Shown here in pieces: positions 17,304 through 26,015 of a stretch of DNA of 64,000 nt; positions within the stretch are counted from its first letter, which is position 1, and each line of letters opens with the position of its first letter. This DNA comes from Bacillota bacterium (GTDB lineage Bacteria; Bacillota; Clostridia; Oscillospirales; Acutalibacteraceae), in NCBI GenBank assembly GCA_023390175.1, contig JAEWDK010000020.1, positions 1 through 64,000 of the forward strand, given 5' to 3'. The position numbers were made by a program, and so were the translations under genes. Below the pieces are notes generated by a model, which saw only the letters and a program-made list of their open reading frames with translations, was not told where the DNA came from and did not search any database.

Positions 17304-17331
17304 ACAAATATCCCCGAAGACGCATATCATA
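17304..17331 (+). promoter_or_regulatory. Possible sigma-K-type mother-cell promoter
   Basis: CATATCATA (17323-17331) fits the sigma-K -10 consensus CATANNNTA, and an AC dinucleotide (17304-17305) lies 17 bp upstream. It precedes the Pro/Cys-rich gene by 20 bp. Short consensus, so moderate weight. Confidence 0.35.
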
Positions 17332-17350
17332 GATAGAAGGAGATGAAATT

Positions 17351-17494
17351 ATGCCGATATTTCCGATATTCCCCCCACGCAGGCGGCGTTGCCCGCCATG
17401 CCCTCCACCACGTCCGTGTCCGCCGCCACGTCCATGCCCTCCGTGTCCGCCTTGCCCACGTCCTCCATTTCCACCGCCGGGAAGGCCATATTAA
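17351..17494 (+). CDS. Pro/Cys/Arg-rich 47-residue protein, possible spore-coat component
   Basis: This short open frame begins with ATG 17351 behind AGAAGGAGATG, a strong ribosome binding site. The product is about half proline, with seven cysteines arranged as CPPC and RPC repeats (for example CPPCPPPRPCPPP) and a basic RRRR stretch near the start. It has no hydrophobic segment. Such Pro/Cys-rich peptides are known as cross-linked coat or exosporium components in spore formers; here that role rests on composition and on the sigma-K-like promoter upstream. Another frame over the same bases is an artefact without a binding site. Confidence 0.55.
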   Translation: MPIFPIFPPRRRRCPPCPPPRPCPPPRPCPPCPPCPRPPFPPPGRPY

Positions 17495-17559
17495 AAACTT
17501 ATCATATTCTGCGGCTCTTGCTTTACGAAGTGTACCCCAATAATGATTGAGGTGTTTCT

Positions 17560-17700
17560 ATGCCAAAGGGGAACCAAACAAAAAATATTCAGGAGAATTC
17601 AAGCAAAATGTTATTGAAACGATGGGACGAGAAAAATTGAGTTACTGTGAAACGGCAACTCAGTTCAAGGTTGCTTGCGCCGTTGCAAGTTCAATATTCT
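17560..17700 (+). pseudogene. IS3-family transposase OrfA fragment
   Basis: A start MPKGNQTKK is followed after a one-base frameshift in an A run by YSGEFKQNVIETMGREKLSY and CETATQF, the HTH start of IS3-family OrfA. Only about 50 codons remain and the rest of the element, including the DDE domain, is missing. From there to 18.07 kb no intact gene is visible. Confidence 0.65.
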
Positions 17701-18070
17701 GCGCATACCTGGTTTTGCCCTGAATCAGTTCCATAAAGTCACGGTTGAAAAAAGTTTGCCGACCGTAACGGCCCGATCAGCACAATAAAAATTGATGCTA
17801 GGGCAATCACGGCCGGCCTCCATTTTTTCAGGATTTTTTATAGAAAATATAACCCTTTTATATTTCAATTATGAAAATCATAAGAAAATTCCTAAATTAA
17901 CAGGCAATTATTATTTCCTGTTTTTATTTAAAAGTCACTATGTGTTTTATTCTATTTTATGCTATAATAGACTTAACTTTTTAATAGAGAAATTAGCATG
18001 AAAAAGTGATTCTCTCCTATTAACATGTTATTTTACTTTCAAGGTGTCAAATTCAAGCAGAGGAAGAGAA

Positions 18071-18772
18071 ATGAATAAAAAGAAACAATTGCTTGTTACA
18101 TCTATAGTATTTACCTTATTCGTCCTTTTGGTTGGATGCCAATCTAACAAAAAAGTAGTTGGAAATCCACCCGTTACAATGAAGACTGTTACACAAAATA
18201 GTAAACAAGACCTTGCTACCTTTGAATTCCAAGTACCAGAAGGATGGGCTTCCAGCCCGAAATATAATTTATCTGTTATTGCGTATCCTAAGGAAGCTGT
18301 TAATAAGAAGTTTGAAGCAGAGGAAGATTCCCTGCCGTATACAGTTGGCATCGGAAATTACTATTATTCGGCAATAGCAATCTCTGAAAAAGATAAACAA
18401 ATGTATAAAGATCTGTTCGCCGGAAAAACCAGTGCATATGAAGAGCATATGAGAAATTCGTTTGCGAATTCCGCAAGTATGTTAAACTCGAATTCATCGG
18501 GTCAAGTGAACGTTCCAAATGTCGATTTTAAATATGAGCATTTTGACGGAACTTACGGTAAAATAACCGAAGTTCAATATTCCTATACCTTAGATGGTAA
18601 AAAGGCTCATGTAGTACAATGTTTTCGAGAAGATATTCCATATTTAGTTACAGGAACATTTGACAATTCAGTCGATTTATCTTCCGGTAAAATCGCACTT
18701 TGGGTTGCTGATACATTGAAAGTTAAAGAACATTTTACTATAAAAAATAATATAATGCAAAAGGAGGGCTGA
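18071..18772 (+). CDS. Predicted lipoprotein of unknown function
   Basis: A 233-residue exported protein has a signal peptide (MNKKKQLLVTSIVFTLFVLL) ending in the lipobox VGC at about residue 23. The mature part is a single mixed alpha/beta domain, with FEFQVPEGWASS at its start and a pattern of strands around VQYSYTLDGKKAHVVQCF. This resembles the PsbP-like/DUF1795 fold (weak, by eye). ATG 18071 follows AGAGGAAG. It lies in an otherwise decayed region, has its own terminator and has lower GC than its flanks, so recent acquisition is possible. Confidence 0.7.
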   Translation: MNKKKQLLVTSIVFTLFVLLVGCQSNKKVVGNPPVTMKTVTQNSKQDLATFEFQVPEGWASSPKYNLSVIAYPKEAVNKKFEAEEDSLPYTVGIGNYYYSAIAISEKDKQMYKDLFAGKTSAYEEHMRNSFANSASMLNSNSSGQVNVPNVDFKYEHFDGTYGKITEVQYSYTLDGKKAHVVQCFREDIPYLVTGTFDNSVDLSSGKIALWVADTLKVKEHFTIKNNIMQKEG

Positions 18773-18791
18773 TTCAGCCCTCCTTTTGCAT
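18755..18791. terminator. Perfect-palindrome terminator overlapping a stop codon
   Basis: A 16-bp perfect stem (ATGCAAAAGGAGGGCT and its complement) around GATTC contains the lipoprotein's TGA stop. It can serve both strands. Confidence 0.75.
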
Positions 18792-18860
18792 TTAGTATTT
18801 TATGGTACCATAATGTTAAACAAAGCGCCTTGTCTTTAAACAGACGCTGATCGTTATAAA

Positions 18861-19292
18861 TTATTCGGCTGCCGTTGCATCCGCTTTTGTTTTATGGACA
18901 GTTCCATGAGGATGCTGGGGTGGTGCATAAATAGAGTACACTTTCAACGGTATATTTCCTTCATTGATTATATTATGCCATGTCCCAGCGGGTATTAAAA
19001 TCGCGTTGCTTGAGTTAACTCTCCTCTGAAAGCTTAGATTGTTCTTATCCGTGCCCATTTTTACAAGTCCATTGCCTTGTTCAATCCGGATAAACTGGTC
19101 AACGTTTGGATGAATTTCTAAGCCAATATCGTCGCCGACATTTATGCTCATCAATGTAAGCTGCATGTGTTTTCCTGTCCATAGAGCGGTACGAAATGTG
19201 TCGTTTTCTTTTGTAACTTTCTCGATATTAACTACAATCGGCATTGGGCCGTAATCTTTTAGTTCATTACTGTCAAAATTTTGTGGGTCCAT
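18861..19292 (-). CDS. Cupin-domain protein
   Basis: This 143-residue single-domain cupin has the two motifs DIGLEIHPNVDQFIRIEQGN and ILIPAGTWHNIINEG that form the metal-binding barrel. Histidines and a glutamate at the expected positions are present. Related small cupins in Clostridia are annotated as mannose-6-phosphate isomerase-like, but catalytic identity cannot be inferred. ATG 19292 is preceded by GAAAGGTG; an N-terminal extension upstream is implausible (no binding site, low-complexity). The C-terminus is a His-rich tail (PQHPHGTVHK). Confidence 0.85.
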   Translation of the reverse strand: MDPQNFDSNELKDYGPMPIVVNIEKVTKENDTFRTALWTGKHMQLTLMSINVGDDIGLEIHPNVDQFIRIEQGNGLVKMGTDKNNLSFQRRVNSSNAILIPAGTWHNIINEGNIPLKVYSIYAPPQHPHGTVHKTKADATAAE

Positions 19293-19535
19293 ATTGTATG
19301 CACCTTTCTCACGCAATTTTATGATGTTCCTTACATCATATGATGCACATTTTAGAAAAGTGACCAAAAGGATAAAAAATGACGGTTGCCGCTGGAATGT
19401 TAATGCCGTGAAAAGATTGTTAACCTTTAACCGCCGAGCAGTTTTACCACGGCACATGCGCCGGCCTTTCCCGGATATTGCAAGCACCTGTTAATCTTTA
19501 GGCAGTGTTATGAATCAGCCAATGACGATCCTTCT

Positions 19536-19615
19536 GGTTGCGGATACTGGATTGGAACCAGTGATCTTATGAATATGAGATAGGTTACTTCTCTAATCCA
19601 TGATATCAGCGCCAC
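19536..19615 (-). pseudogene. Degenerate tRNA-like relic (possibly tRNA-Met)
   Basis: On the minus strand a T-arm-like CTGGTTCCAATCCAG and an anticodon-arm-like CTCATATTCATAAG occur with roughly tRNA spacing, but the D arm and acceptor stem do not pair. A second, weaker tRNA-like stretch follows at about 19622-19690. These look like decayed tRNA genes; a covariance-model scan is needed. The rest of the gap from 19293 to 19864 shows nothing. Confidence 0.3.
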
Positions 19616-19864
19616 CCATTTCTGATCGGCACTGATGTCAAACTACTGTCTATGTCCTTTATTGCTACACGTTGCGCTATACTAAGCGTAGCCTATTGAC
19701 AGGAGACATACCGGACATTTATGAGATTCTTTCCAAATATCTTTTTCTTTCGCCTTTTTTAACCACTTTTTTCACTCCCAAGTAAAAATATAACCCCTAA
19801 GTAAACAGTGGATTTTCTGCTGCACATTTTATAAATAATTGGAATTATTTGCTGATGTTTTGCA

Positions 19865-19996
19865 CTAGCTTTCCTTATTGTGCTCTCCTAAGTATTGAAA
19901 AATCATTTTGTCATATTTTACTTTTCTATACCAGCCTATTCCAATCATTGCAATTCCAACAAATAAAACAACTGCTTTTACAGTGGATACCCGCCC
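19865..19996 (-). pseudogene. 3' fragment of a small membrane-protein gene
   Basis: Just downstream of the phosphatase stop codon, an open minus-strand frame without a start encodes a hydrophobic helix (VVLFVGIAMIGIGWYRKVKY) and a charged tail ending YLGEHNKES before a stop. This is the C-terminus of a one-helix membrane protein whose 5' part is gone. Confidence 0.45.
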
Positions 19997-19999
19997 TAT

Positions 20000-20725
20000 C
20001 TAATGGCGCTGATCCAAGTCATCAAACGTTTCACAGAATCTGGCAGCAAATGCAGGCTCTTCCCCCGCCGTGTACAAGTGGGAGATATCGCCGAAAGAAC
20101 TTATACGGAAGAAAGCAATGCCTTTTCGGCGTTCTTCCGTAACCAGCGTTGTCACAGAAGTTGGGGCAGCACACATTCCATGCCAAAGGACCATAGGAGA
20201 AACACCGATTAAATACCCCAACATAACGCATTCCACACCAAAGTGACAAAACAGGACAATGGTGTCTTTGTTCGGGTGGACAGCACGGTACAGCTGTCCC
20301 TCCCGTTCATATCCGTGTACTCTGAGTATTTCATCAAGCCCGGCGTACACACGTAATGCTTCTTCTCCCACGTGCCCTGCCCGCATGATCGGGGTGGTAT
20401 ACCAAAGATTCTTCTCGTAATACTCATCCACCCCAGTCCATTCCGAAGGAAGCCAATCCCACGGTATCCGTTTTTCTCCCGTCATTTCATCGGTAATTTT
20501 CGCTTGAAATTCCCTGAGCCACGGAAGAATAACAGCTTCACGATGCATTTTTTTCAGTGTAATCGATGCCGTGTCTTTTGCCCTGCCCAACGGCGAGAGG
20601 TAAAACGCTTTGACATCCATGCCAACCAGTCTATGGGATAACAATTCCGCTTCACGCCATCCTTTTTCGGTGAGGGAATCAATGGAATAGTCGGGGTCTC
20701 CATGACGAATAATAATCAATTTCAT
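20000..20725 (-). CDS. Histidine phosphatase superfamily protein (PGAM-like)
   Basis: This 241-residue enzyme has the catalytic RHG motif at its start (KLIIIRHGDPDYS) and the second His in VLFCHFGVECVMLGYL. These are the phospho-acceptor and second catalytic histidine of the superfamily. A long insert around DWLPSEWTGVDEYYEKNLWY distinguishes it from typical cofactor-dependent mutases; substrate is unknown. The start at 20725 (AAAGG at 11 nt) places RHG at residue 7, as usual; an upstream extension overlaps the degraded gene next door. No operon partner remains. Confidence 0.85.
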   Translation of the reverse strand: MKLIIIRHGDPDYSIDSLTEKGWREAELLSHRLVGMDVKAFYLSPLGRAKDTASITLKKMHREAVILPWLREFQAKITDEMTGEKRIPWDWLPSEWTGVDEYYEKNLWYTTPIMRAGHVGEEALRVYAGLDEILRVHGYEREGQLYRAVHPNKDTIVLFCHFGVECVMLGYLIGVSPMVLWHGMCAAPTSVTTLVTEERRKGIAFFRISSFGDISHLYTAGEEPAFAARFCETFDDLDQRH

Positions 20726-20764
20726 GTGGCTTGGTACCTTTCTGTCATCAAAAATGTATGCGTT

Positions 20765-20914
20765 TTTCTGATTCAATTGCTTCTTTCCCTGTCATGTGTT
20801 CAATAGCAAGTTCAATAAGGCAAACATGGTCAAACTCTTTATTTCACGATTAAGAATTTGAATAATTCCCTCTGAGGATAAACCCTGCTTTTTTCGGCAT
20901 ATTTCTCTAAACAT
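20765..20914 (-). pseudogene. Internally deleted pyridoxamine-phosphate-oxidase-like gene
   Basis: Behind AGAGGTG, ATG 20914 opens MFREICRKKQGLSSEGIIQI, matching the first ~25 residues of small PNPOx-like flavoproteins. After a frame change the sequence continues DHVCLIELAIEHMTGKEAIE, which matches the C-terminus of the same family. The central ~100 residues are missing. The family assignment is from memory of its conserved ends, so moderate. Confidence 0.5.
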
Positions 20915-20937
20915 GTGGACACCTCTTTTGCAAACAA

Positions 20938-20992
20938 TAAAACGCCTTACATTCATTCCTTCAATGGCCTAACGGAATGAATAAAAGACGTT
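20938..20992. terminator. Hairpin, probable terminator or leader
   Basis: ATTCATTCC/GGAATGAAT inverted repeat extended by AAACG-like ends, in an A/T-rich setting upstream of the deleted gene. Between here and 21.2 kb there is no gene I can support. Confidence 0.4.
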
Positions 20993-21209
20993 TACCTGGC
21001 GGCAAATTTGATATTAAGTATACCATAAGAGCATGAATTTTTCCACCATAATTGAAAAAAGCAGGATCGCATTTGTAATTTTGCCTTTTACTTGTTATTT
21101 GCAGAGCAGACCGACTTCTTGGACCGTCTGTTCCCGGTATTGTATGAAGATAGCAATGATGCTTCATAAATTCGTATAAAAGAATAGATATCGGGTTTAA
21201 ATGACACGA

Positions 21210-21248
21210 AAGGCTTCTGATGCAATTTCTGCATCAGAAGCCTTTTTT
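21210..21248. terminator. Intrinsic terminator at the end of the sugar-transport operon
   Basis: A 15-bp stem (AAGGCTTCTGATGCA and complement) with a T6 run on the plus strand and a shorter T run on the minus. It lies 4 bp from the last gene of the leftward operon. Confidence 0.7.
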
Positions 21249-21251
21249 GTT

Positions 21252-22247
21252 TTAACCGGAAACACTGATCCTTTTTTGAATTTCTTTCGCCCTATGTTTC
21301 ATTGCAAAGTAATCTGTTATTCTTCCTTGGTTTGAAGTTATAATCATAATCACTAAAATTACAAGTCCTGCGGCAACGTTTTGCAGGGATGATTTGAGAC
21401 CGAGAGCCAGCAATCCGGCAGACATCATGGTCATAATGAAATTTCCGATAAGAATGCCAACCGTGATATTGCAGTAGCGGATGAGGGCCAGTCCAACGTA
21501 AAAACCAAGCATACAGTTGAAGAGAATGTTTGCGCTTGAGAAATATTGTTCTGCAGCAATCTGCCCGGAGATTGAAACATTGATTAAGGAAGCAACACCG
21601 ACAAATGCTCCCGACATCACAAACATCAGAAACGCGTTCTTCTTGGGTTTAATTCCGATATTTTTAGCAATTTGCTGTCCGTTTGCAATGGCTCTTACAT
21701 TATACCCGAATCTGGTATGAGTAAAGATGGAATAGAAAACCACGAGCATGACTCCGAAGATGATGAAACAGATTGGGATGTTGCCAAACACCGTGTATTG
21801 TTCAGGGAGTGCCGTACACCAGCCGATGTTTAGTAAATTCGTCAGCATTTCGTAAATCATACAGATTCCGAGGGTTGTAACCATCGCCGGTACCTTCATT
21901 GCAAGATAGGCAATGCCTGTAATGCTGTTCAATACAATTGCGGTTCCGATTACAATCAGGACGAAGACAGGAAGACTGATTGCATTATTGATTGCCAGGT
22001 ATGTCCCCATGATGGACGACATGGTCATAATCGCGCCAACGCTCAGGTCGAATCGATTGCAGAGAAGATTGGGCGCCATCGCCAATGAAACCAATGTTGC
22101 CGCAATTGTCTGTTGAGAGATTGCAATCATTGAATTCGCGCTTCCGAACTTGCCGTTGGAAAAGACTGCAAAAAACAAGTACACAAACAGCGGTACACAA
22201 AGCACTTTTATTGCGTTTCCTATTGCGGTTTTACTTTTACTTTGCAT
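21252..22247 (-). CDS. Ribose-class sugar ABC transporter permease (second)
   Basis: This 331-residue inner-membrane protein has about 9-10 hydrophobic segments and the BPD_transp_2 (RbsC/YtfT/YjfF) pattern, including CNRFDLSVGAIMTMSSIMGT and VRAIANGQQIAKNIGIKPKK near the coupling helix. Two distinct permeases flank the binding protein gene, as in the galactofuranose system YtfQRT-YjfF, suggesting a heterodimeric channel for a furanose sugar. ATG 22247 follows AGGAAGTGAG. It is the last gene of an operon headed by a GH51 arabinofuranosidase. Confidence 0.9.
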   Translation of the reverse strand: MQSKSKTAIGNAIKVLCVPLFVYLFFAVFSNGKFGSANSMIAISQQTIAATLVSLAMAPNLLCNRFDLSVGAIMTMSSIMGTYLAINNAISLPVFVLIVIGTAIVLNSITGIAYLAMKVPAMVTTLGICMIYEMLTNLLNIGWCTALPEQYTVFGNIPICFIIFGVMLVVFYSIFTHTRFGYNVRAIANGQQIAKNIGIKPKKNAFLMFVMSGAFVGVASLINVSISGQIAAEQYFSSANILFNCMLGFYVGLALIRYCNITVGILIGNFIMTMMSAGLLALGLKSSLQNVAAGLVILVIMIITSNQGRITDYFAMKHRAKEIQKRISVSG

Positions 22248-22267
22248 TTAGACTCACTTCCTAGGAA

Positions 22268-23479
22268 TTATTTAAACCATTGAGCATGCCTTTGCTTAAT
22301 ATTTTCAGTAGAATAACTTGCTGCTGCATTAATCAGGTCACCAATCTTGGCATTTGGGTTGAATTTTTTAACAAATGCTTTGGCTTCGTCTGCTGTCCAA
22401 GGCCAAACTGAGCCATTAACATATTTCATATAGTCTTCGAATTGCTGTGCGGTTGTGCATTCAATTAGTGGGACTTGAATTTCTTCAGCTTTGTCGCTCA
22501 GAGCAGTTCCGGAAAGTTTATTGTACATCAGAATGAACGGGAAGAAGGTGTCAACAAATTGTCCGCCGATTGTGATTGCGAGTTCTCCGTCCTTCAGGCC
22601 GGCGAGTGATTTATCGCTGAAGTCAACGCAGGCAATCTTGACTTTGCCTTCTTTTCCGGCTGCCTTGATGGGCTGTGAGCACAGTTCCATACCAAGAAGC
22701 GTAATTGCTACGCCGTCCATGTCACTGTTGGTTGCGAGGAAGTTCTGCAGAGCAGGAGTCCAGTTTGTACCTCTGTATTCGCCGACCTTCTTAATACTCG
22801 GATTATCTTTGAATGCCTGCAGAATACCGGCCCAACGGCGGTCATGGCATGTAATACCCGGTGTGTAACCGATGGCCGCAATGTTCTTGCTGCCTTTTTC
22901 CGCAAGAGTTTTTACGATATCGTAGCCTGCTTTGAAGTCACTTTCATAAGCGGAACCAACATAATAAGGATTGTTGAGTGCGGCATCACGGATGCTGGAA
23001 TCGGTAATCTGGCTAAAGCCAATGCCCATGTAGACCTTATGGCTCTGGCAGATTGAAATGCCTTTAACAATAGCAGTACCGCTGAAGTTTGTACAGATAA
23101 CGCCGTTGACACCCTGTGAGCAGAGATTTTCAATTGCATTCAGATAAGTATCATCGGAGAAATTCTCAATAATCTGGAATTTAAAATCAACATTAAAGGA
23201 CTTTCCGAGGTAATCCATATAATCTTTCAGGTGGGATGTAAGGAAGTCCTGTGTTGAATGGATTACAATACCGATTGTATAGTGTGGAAGGGTGGAAGCC
23301 GCAGGATACTTTCCGGAATCCCCATTTGCTGTTGCTGCAGCAGATGTGGTCGATACTGGGGCGGCGGCAGTTCCTGTGCTGGAACCGCTCGGGGAGGTTG
23401 AGCAGCCGGTAAACGCTACGGATACACACATGACTGTCGCGAGAACAAGCGCTGTCGCTTTTTTTAGAAACCTTTTCAT
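22268..23479 (-). CDS. Sugar ABC transporter substrate-binding lipoprotein
   Basis: This 403-residue extracellular lipoprotein has a signal peptide and lipobox VAFTGC, a Ser/Thr/Ala linker, then a type-1 periplasmic binding fold (YTIGIVIHSTQDFLTSHLKD, ICTNFSGTAIVKG). The second lobe contains DGVAITLLGMELCSQ. Order is typical of the RbsB/YtfQ group. Arabinose, arabinofuranose or a short arabino-oligosaccharide is the likely ligand, inferred from the GH51 gene. GGAAAGAGGAAAG precedes the start. The C-terminal ~60 residues extend past the usual fold. Confidence 0.9.
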   Translation of the reverse strand: MKRFLKKATALVLATVMCVSVAFTGCSTSPSGSSTGTAAAPVSTTSAAATANGDSGKYPAASTLPHYTIGIVIHSTQDFLTSHLKDYMDYLGKSFNVDFKFQIIENFSDDTYLNAIENLCSQGVNGVICTNFSGTAIVKGISICQSHKVYMGIGFSQITDSSIRDAALNNPYYVGSAYESDFKAGYDIVKTLAEKGSKNIAAIGYTPGITCHDRRWAGILQAFKDNPSIKKVGEYRGTNWTPALQNFLATNSDMDGVAITLLGMELCSQPIKAAGKEGKVKIACVDFSDKSLAGLKDGELAITIGGQFVDTFFPFILMYNKLSGTALSDKAEEIQVPLIECTTAQQFEDYMKYVNGSVWPWTADEAKAFVKKFNPNAKIGDLINAAASYSTENIKQRHAQWFK

Positions 23480-23500
23480 AAACTTTCCTCTTTCCTTAAT

Positions 23501-24487
23501 TTAATTCAAAAGTGCATCTTTTTCCTTCTTATATGAAACAAGGATGATTGCCAAAATGATAATGCCTTGAATGCCTTCAATAACTTTGTCGTTTACACCA
23601 AGAATAATCAATCCGTTTTTAAGCACGATAATTGAAACACTGCCTATGATAGCGCTGATAATTCGGGAGTTTGCACCTCCGGTCATCGGCATGCCCCCAA
23701 GTACAAGAGCCGTAATAATACTCATTTCAAGGCCCTGGCCTGTTGCGGAGCTTACGCTTCCCATTCTTACCAGTGAGAAAAAGGATGCAATCCCAATTGT
23801 GATACCGCTTATCAAATAAGCAATCATGCGGTACACTTTGATGTTTACGCCGGCTTGCTCGGCTGACCTTACATTCCCCCCTATCGCTTTGTTGTTTCTG
23901 CCGATTTTTGTCTTCTCAAACAGAATTGCTGCTACTGTGATTGTCAAAACAAGAACCAGAAGTTTGATCTGCCAGTTGTCAATGTTCAGCATGGATGGCG
24001 GAATGGCAATCTGGCTTGAGGAACAAATCGTATTTAAAATACCTCTGCCTATAAACAGGATACAAATTGAGGTAATAAAAGGGGAAATACCGCAAAAAAT
24101 TGAAACACCGCCGTTTATCAGTTGGCAAAAGGCCGCTGCCGCCACCGCGATCGGGAATGATAGCCATATAAACCCTGCATGGGCTACCGCAGCGGCGCAA
24201 AGGATGCTGATACCGAAAACGGATCCATACGAAATATCAAGACCGCCGTGGGAAACAACAAATGTTGCGCCAAGTGCAATAATCATGACTGAAAACGACT
24301 GATTCAGTATTGTAACAAGGTTTGCCGGCAAAAGCAGCTTATTCTGTGATGCAATTTCAAATATAACGGACATAAGCACCAGGCCGACAAACGGGATCAG
24401 CGCACTTTTAATGCTATTGAATTTTTCCATCTTACCGGAAACATCTTTTGACAGTATCGCTTCGTTATTTTTCATCTCATTCACCAT
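23501..24487 (-). CDS. Ribose-class sugar ABC transporter permease (first)
   Basis: A 328-residue permease with roughly ten membrane helices and the RbsC-type motif FVVSHGGLDISYGSVFGISI plus the coupling loop AIGGNVRSAEQAGVNIKVYR. It begins 2 bp after the stop of the ATPase gene, so the two are translationally coupled. Start is the first Met (24487); an in-frame Met five codons later, behind GGTGA, is a credible alternative. It pairs with the permease at 21252. Confidence 0.9.
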   Translation of the reverse strand: MVNEMKNNEAILSKDVSGKMEKFNSIKSALIPFVGLVLMSVIFEIASQNKLLLPANLVTILNQSFSVMIIALGATFVVSHGGLDISYGSVFGISILCAAAVAHAGFIWLSFPIAVAAAAFCQLINGGVSIFCGISPFITSICILFIGRGILNTICSSSQIAIPPSMLNIDNWQIKLLVLVLTITVAAILFEKTKIGRNNKAIGGNVRSAEQAGVNIKVYRMIAYLISGITIGIASFFSLVRMGSVSSATGQGLEMSIITALVLGGMPMTGGANSRIISAIIGSVSIIVLKNGLIILGVNDKVIEGIQGIIILAIILVSYKKEKDALLN

Positions 24488-24488
24488 A

Positions 24489-25991
24489 CTAAACCATTTT
24501 TTGAATCAGCATATGGTCTGACAGATCCTGTGATCTTTCAAAAGAACCGGATAATTTCCCGTCTTTCAAGATCATAATCCGGTCGCACATACCAATCAGC
24601 TCGGTCAGTTCTTCCGATATCATAATAATGGACTTTCCCTGTGCTTTCAGCTGTATCATCAGCTGGTACAGCGCAGCCTTTACAATAACATCGATTCCGC
24701 GGGTCGGGCAATCAAAAATGAAAATTTCAGACTGGTTTCCAAGCCATTTGGCAATGGATACCTTTTGTTTGTTGCCGCCGCTAAGGCTCTTACAGAGCTG
24801 CAGTTCCGAGCTGCATTTTATGCTTAGAGATTCGATTTCATTTTTCGCAAACTTTTTTTCCTTTGCGCTACTGATTAAAAACCCGTTCTTTAAAAGGTCT
24901 AACGATGGAAGCGTAATATTTTCCTTAATGCTTGAATTTATGTCCAGAGCTTCAAAATCACGGTTTTTTGAAACGTAACCGACTTTATTTCTGATTGCTC
25001 CGTACGCGCTTCTTATCTCTGTGTTTTCAGAGTAAACAGTCACATTGCCTGTCAGCGGTTTCATCAAACCAAACAGCGCCTTTCCAAGGTCATGCATTCC
25101 GCAGTCAGTCAGGCCGCCGATTCCAAGGATTTCACCTTTGTGCAGTTCCAGATTAAAGTTCTCAAGGATATTTCCAGCCGTGAGGTGAGTTGCTTTCATG
25201 ACGACCTCATTGCTGTAGTTTCCGTCAAAATCGGTGCGGTAATACTGTTCGGTGATCTTGCGTCCTACCATAAGCTCCTTGATTTTTTCAGAGCTCATTT
25301 CGGATTTTTCAAGAACTGCAATTTTTGCTCCGTCACGAAAAACCGTTACTTTTGTGGATGTATGAATCAGTTCATCAAGGTCATGGGAAATAAACAGAAC
25401 AGCTTTGTTCTCTTTCTTATATTGCTCCATGATCTTGTAGACAACGTCGCGGCCCTTCTGAGACAGCGCAGTCGTGGTTTCATCAAAAATAAACAAATCA
25501 GGATTTCCGTAAAGAGCACGTGCGATTTCAACCAGTTTCCTGTTTTCAAAGGAAAGCGAGTCAATCCGGGTTTCTGGGTCTGTATCATCCATCGCGACTT
25601 TAGCAAGCAATTCCGCGGCTTTTTTATTCATCGCTTTCTTATCGACAAAAAGGCCGTGCCGGAAATCTCCCTCTTTGCCAAGAAAAATATTATCCGCAAT
25701 GCTGATTCCGGAGATTGTACCCATTTCCTGAACAACCATGCTAATGCCTTCTGCCTGTGCTTCAACCATGCTTTGAGGTTTAAAATCCTTCCCTTTCCAC
25801 GTGATTGTGCCTATATCAGGCTTTTGCATTCCGCTTATGATGGAAGAAAAAGTGGACTTTCCCGAACCGTTTTCACCGATAAGCCCCATCACATCGCCTC
25901 TGTTGATTTCAAGGGTAACATCGTTTAGCGCGTGCGTGATTCCAAATCGTTTATCAATATTCTGTGCTGTCAGCAGCACTTCATCATTCAA
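24489..25991 (-). CDS. Sugar ABC transporter ATP-binding protein (double NBD, RbsA/MglA type)
   Basis: A tandem nucleotide-binding protein of about 500 residues. The first half has Walker A GENGSGKSTFSS, Walker B LFIFDETTTALS and a conserved His in LFISHD. The second half has a degenerate Walker A (GIGGLTDCGMHDLG), an intact signature LSGGNKQK and a Walker B-like IFIFDCPTRGID; the asymmetry is typical of this family. I chose TTG 25991, which has AAGGGG 9 nt upstream; the ATG three codons earlier abuts that site. It energises the two permeases. Confidence 0.92.
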   Translation of the reverse strand: MNDEVLLTAQNIDKRFGITHALNDVTLEINRGDVMGLIGENGSGKSTFSSIISGMQKPDIGTITWKGKDFKPQSMVEAQAEGISMVVQEMGTISGISIADNIFLGKEGDFRHGLFVDKKAMNKKAAELLAKVAMDDTDPETRIDSLSFENRKLVEIARALYGNPDLFIFDETTTALSQKGRDVVYKIMEQYKKENKAVLFISHDLDELIHTSTKVTVFRDGAKIAVLEKSEMSSEKIKELMVGRKITEQYYRTDFDGNYSNEVVMKATHLTAGNILENFNLELHKGEILGIGGLTDCGMHDLGKALFGLMKPLTGNVTVYSENTEIRSAYGAIRNKVGYVSKNRDFEALDINSSIKENITLPSLDLLKNGFLISSAKEKKFAKNEIESLSIKCSSELQLCKSLSGGNKQKVSIAKWLGNQSEIFIFDCPTRGIDVIVKAALYQLMIQLKAQGKSIIMISEELTELIGMCDRIMILKDGKLSGSFERSQDLSDHMLIQKMV

Positions 25992-26015
25992 AAATACCAT
26001 CCCCTTTTTGAATCT

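Noticed and set aside
17343..17543. 66-residue His/Arg-rich frame
   Set aside because: It overlaps the Pro/Cys-rich gene in another frame, and the ribosome binding site fits ATG 17351 instead.
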